Origin: Marchantia polymorpha subsp. ruderalis
Lineage: Eukaryota; Streptophyta; Marchantiopsida; Marchantiales; Marchantiaceae
Reading direction: 5' to 3'
Length of the DNA stretch: 64,000 nucleotides
NCBI GenBank assembly: GCA_037833965.1
Contig: AP031352.1
Location: 26,454,501-26,518,500 of the forward strand
Made by a program: the position numbers and the translations under genes. Below, piece by piece: positions 62,711-64,000 of the stretch. How positions within the stretch are numbered: position 1 is the stretch's first letter; the number at the start of each line of letters is the position of its first letter. The notes below the pieces were generated by a model that made no database searches, was not told where the DNA came from, and worked only from the letters and a program-made list of their open reading frames with translations.

Positions 62711-63226
62711 ACAATTATTTTGGACGATTCGATGTAGAAAAAGAAGTTGGAGCTTCTTTGCTTACAAGAGCCTTCGATAAGGATCTTAAAAATTATTAAG
62801 CTCATATCCAACCAAATGGATGAGCTTTACAATTCCTTAATTCTTCGTTTCCATAACACCACCCATGCCATATTATACTATACCGTACGGCCTGTTTCAA
62901 CATTTTGTGGTAACCACTGGCTGAGCCTTAAGAAACTCAACCCATTATTTACAAGGCCTGGATTGCGAATTATTACATCGCCTTCGCAGAGATAGAAAGC
63001 ATTACAGTTCATTTGAGATTTCTTTGGACTAGATTCAACTCGATCCTCGAAGGCTGAATAATTCTCACTCTCCTTCCAGATCAACAGTTGAAACACTTCA
63101 AACGCATGTAATTTCTCCGGCAAGAAGAGAAAAGCTTTATTCATCAAAGAATCAGTTGCTAACAAGAATATTAGTGTAACCCAGAACTCATCTATACAAA
63201 TCCTCCCTATTCCACGCTCAGTGGCC

Positions 63227-63911
63227 TCAAAAAATTGACTTCAGGAGCCAGTGCTTTTTTTTCCTTACCGATGTCAAATAATGCCTTGGTTCTGCTGATA
63301 GTGGAGAAGAAAGAAATAACAAGATATTAATACATCGCACATATTAACTATTACATATATGGATCGATAATGTCAAGTAGAATCAACCCAATAGCGCACA
63401 TGGTGGTGAAATGGGCAAGGAATAGAAAGTCACCTCCTTCCAAATCGAGAGAATTGTAATGAACCTCCGACCAATAGATCAGAAACAATGCTGTAAATGA
63501 CGCCGATATTCACATCATGAGATAAAATCCTCAGTACTAGTGCATATGCAGAACATGATATTTGAGGAATTTCCAGCTATCAAGGTTCGAAGAAGACGCC
63601 TTAGCCATTTGTGTAACTTAGGCACTGATCCGCTCCTAAAGCAGATTATGGTCTATCGATGATCATCTTACAACACTTGCCTAGAACCGCGGGCTATAAC
63701 AAGGAAAAATCACTCTTGGTTCCGTACTATGCCAACACAAGTTTTAGCGGTCACAACCCCACAAAAGTACATAGATAAAAATATGCCAAAATAAAAGTAA
63801 CAAAGCGATACCTCGTTCACTGATATGGACACCATCTTGAGGTCGGGGCAATATTTTGTGACACCCACTACCGTCCATGTAAGACGTCATAATAAATATG
63901 GTTACTCCAAA
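63227..63911 (-). CDS. OTU-family deubiquitinase, C-terminal three exons (5' end outside window)
   Basis: Exons (minus) are 63911-63812, 63490-63434 and 63294-63227, joined with consistent phases after acceptors CATGCAG, TTTACAG and TATCAG. The first reads FGVTIFIMTSYMDG..ILPRPQDGVHIS, the second LFLIYWSEVHYNSLDLEG, the third ends RKKKHWLLKSIF and a stop. FGV-I---TSY-D----ILP followed by (S/Y)W(S/A)EVHYNS is the end of the plant OTU cysteine-protease domain (OTU9/10/12 group). The histidine in EVHYN is the catalytic histidine. The short lysine-tryptophan tail is also typical. The catalytic cysteine exon must lie beyond base 64000. It would remove ubiquitin from proteins in cytosol or nucleus. 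Confidence 0.8.
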
Positions 63912-64000
63912 CTGCATGACGTAAAATAAATCTTGAGAAATAAAGTCTAAACCAAATCCAGATAATTGTGTGTGGTCCACTTTTTTCTTCTCCATCGATA

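Noticed and set aside
63000-63230. Continuous frame reading ATERGIGRICIDEFW downstream of the OTU stop
   Set aside because: It lies after the OTU stop codon and is out of phase with its last exon; best explained as 3' untranslated sequence.

Overview
This is nuclear DNA of a land plant, most likely a bryophyte and probably a Marchantia-like liverwort. The evidence is spliced genes with GT-AG introns, plant-only protein families (a RAV factor, a plant LRR receptor kinase, a photosystem II assembly factor), plant-type nuclear tRNAs, and GC-rich gene flanks packed with microsatellites alternating with very AT-rich DNA carrying decayed retrotransposons. The species cannot be proven from the sequence alone.

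Layout. Bases 1-9453 hold one large transcription-factor gene (AP2 + B3 + RLFGV repression motif + PB1) behind a long, simple-repeat-rich leader. Bases 9454-21600 are about 12 kb of GC-rich DNA with many homopolymer and short tandem repeats and no gene I can support. From 21600 to 25800 is AT-rich DNA with one possible gypsy-like relict. A three-exon LPA2-type photosystem II assembly gene lies on the minus strand (26206-28705). It is followed by an intronless LRR receptor-like kinase, also minus (30430-33462), with a DAG in place of the kinase DFG motif. AT-rich blocks at 34950-36220 and 39210-42500 frame a zone of candidate but unidentified minus-strand exons (36390-38514). A possible first exon of another unknown gene lies at 43834-44166, with an E2F-like site upstream. 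A thirteen-exon ureidoglycine aminohydrolase gene (purine catabolism) fills 46227-50021 on the minus strand and could be rebuilt exon by exon with every junction in phase. Two convergent tRNA genes, Gly(CCC) and Glu(UUC), lie at 52229-52463. A plastid-type tRNA adenosine deaminase (TADA) occupies 53047-54177 on the minus strand. From 54900 to 60060 is AT-rich DNA with a 69-bp minisatellite and two partial Ty1/copia relicts. The right end has an unidentified spliced gene ending in a lysine- and serine-rich repeat tail (60443-62710, minus) and the last three exons of an OTU-family deubiquitinase (63227-63911, minus), whose start lies beyond the window.

The genes do not form a pathway. TADA and LPA2 both serve the chloroplast (tRNA-Arg wobble editing, photosystem II assembly), the aminohydrolase recovers purine nitrogen, and the receptor kinase and RAV factor belong to signalling and transcription. 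Most of the new annotation comes from joining short exons by splice signals and family motifs. The point most worth following up is the combined AP2-B3-PB1 architecture of the RAV gene.
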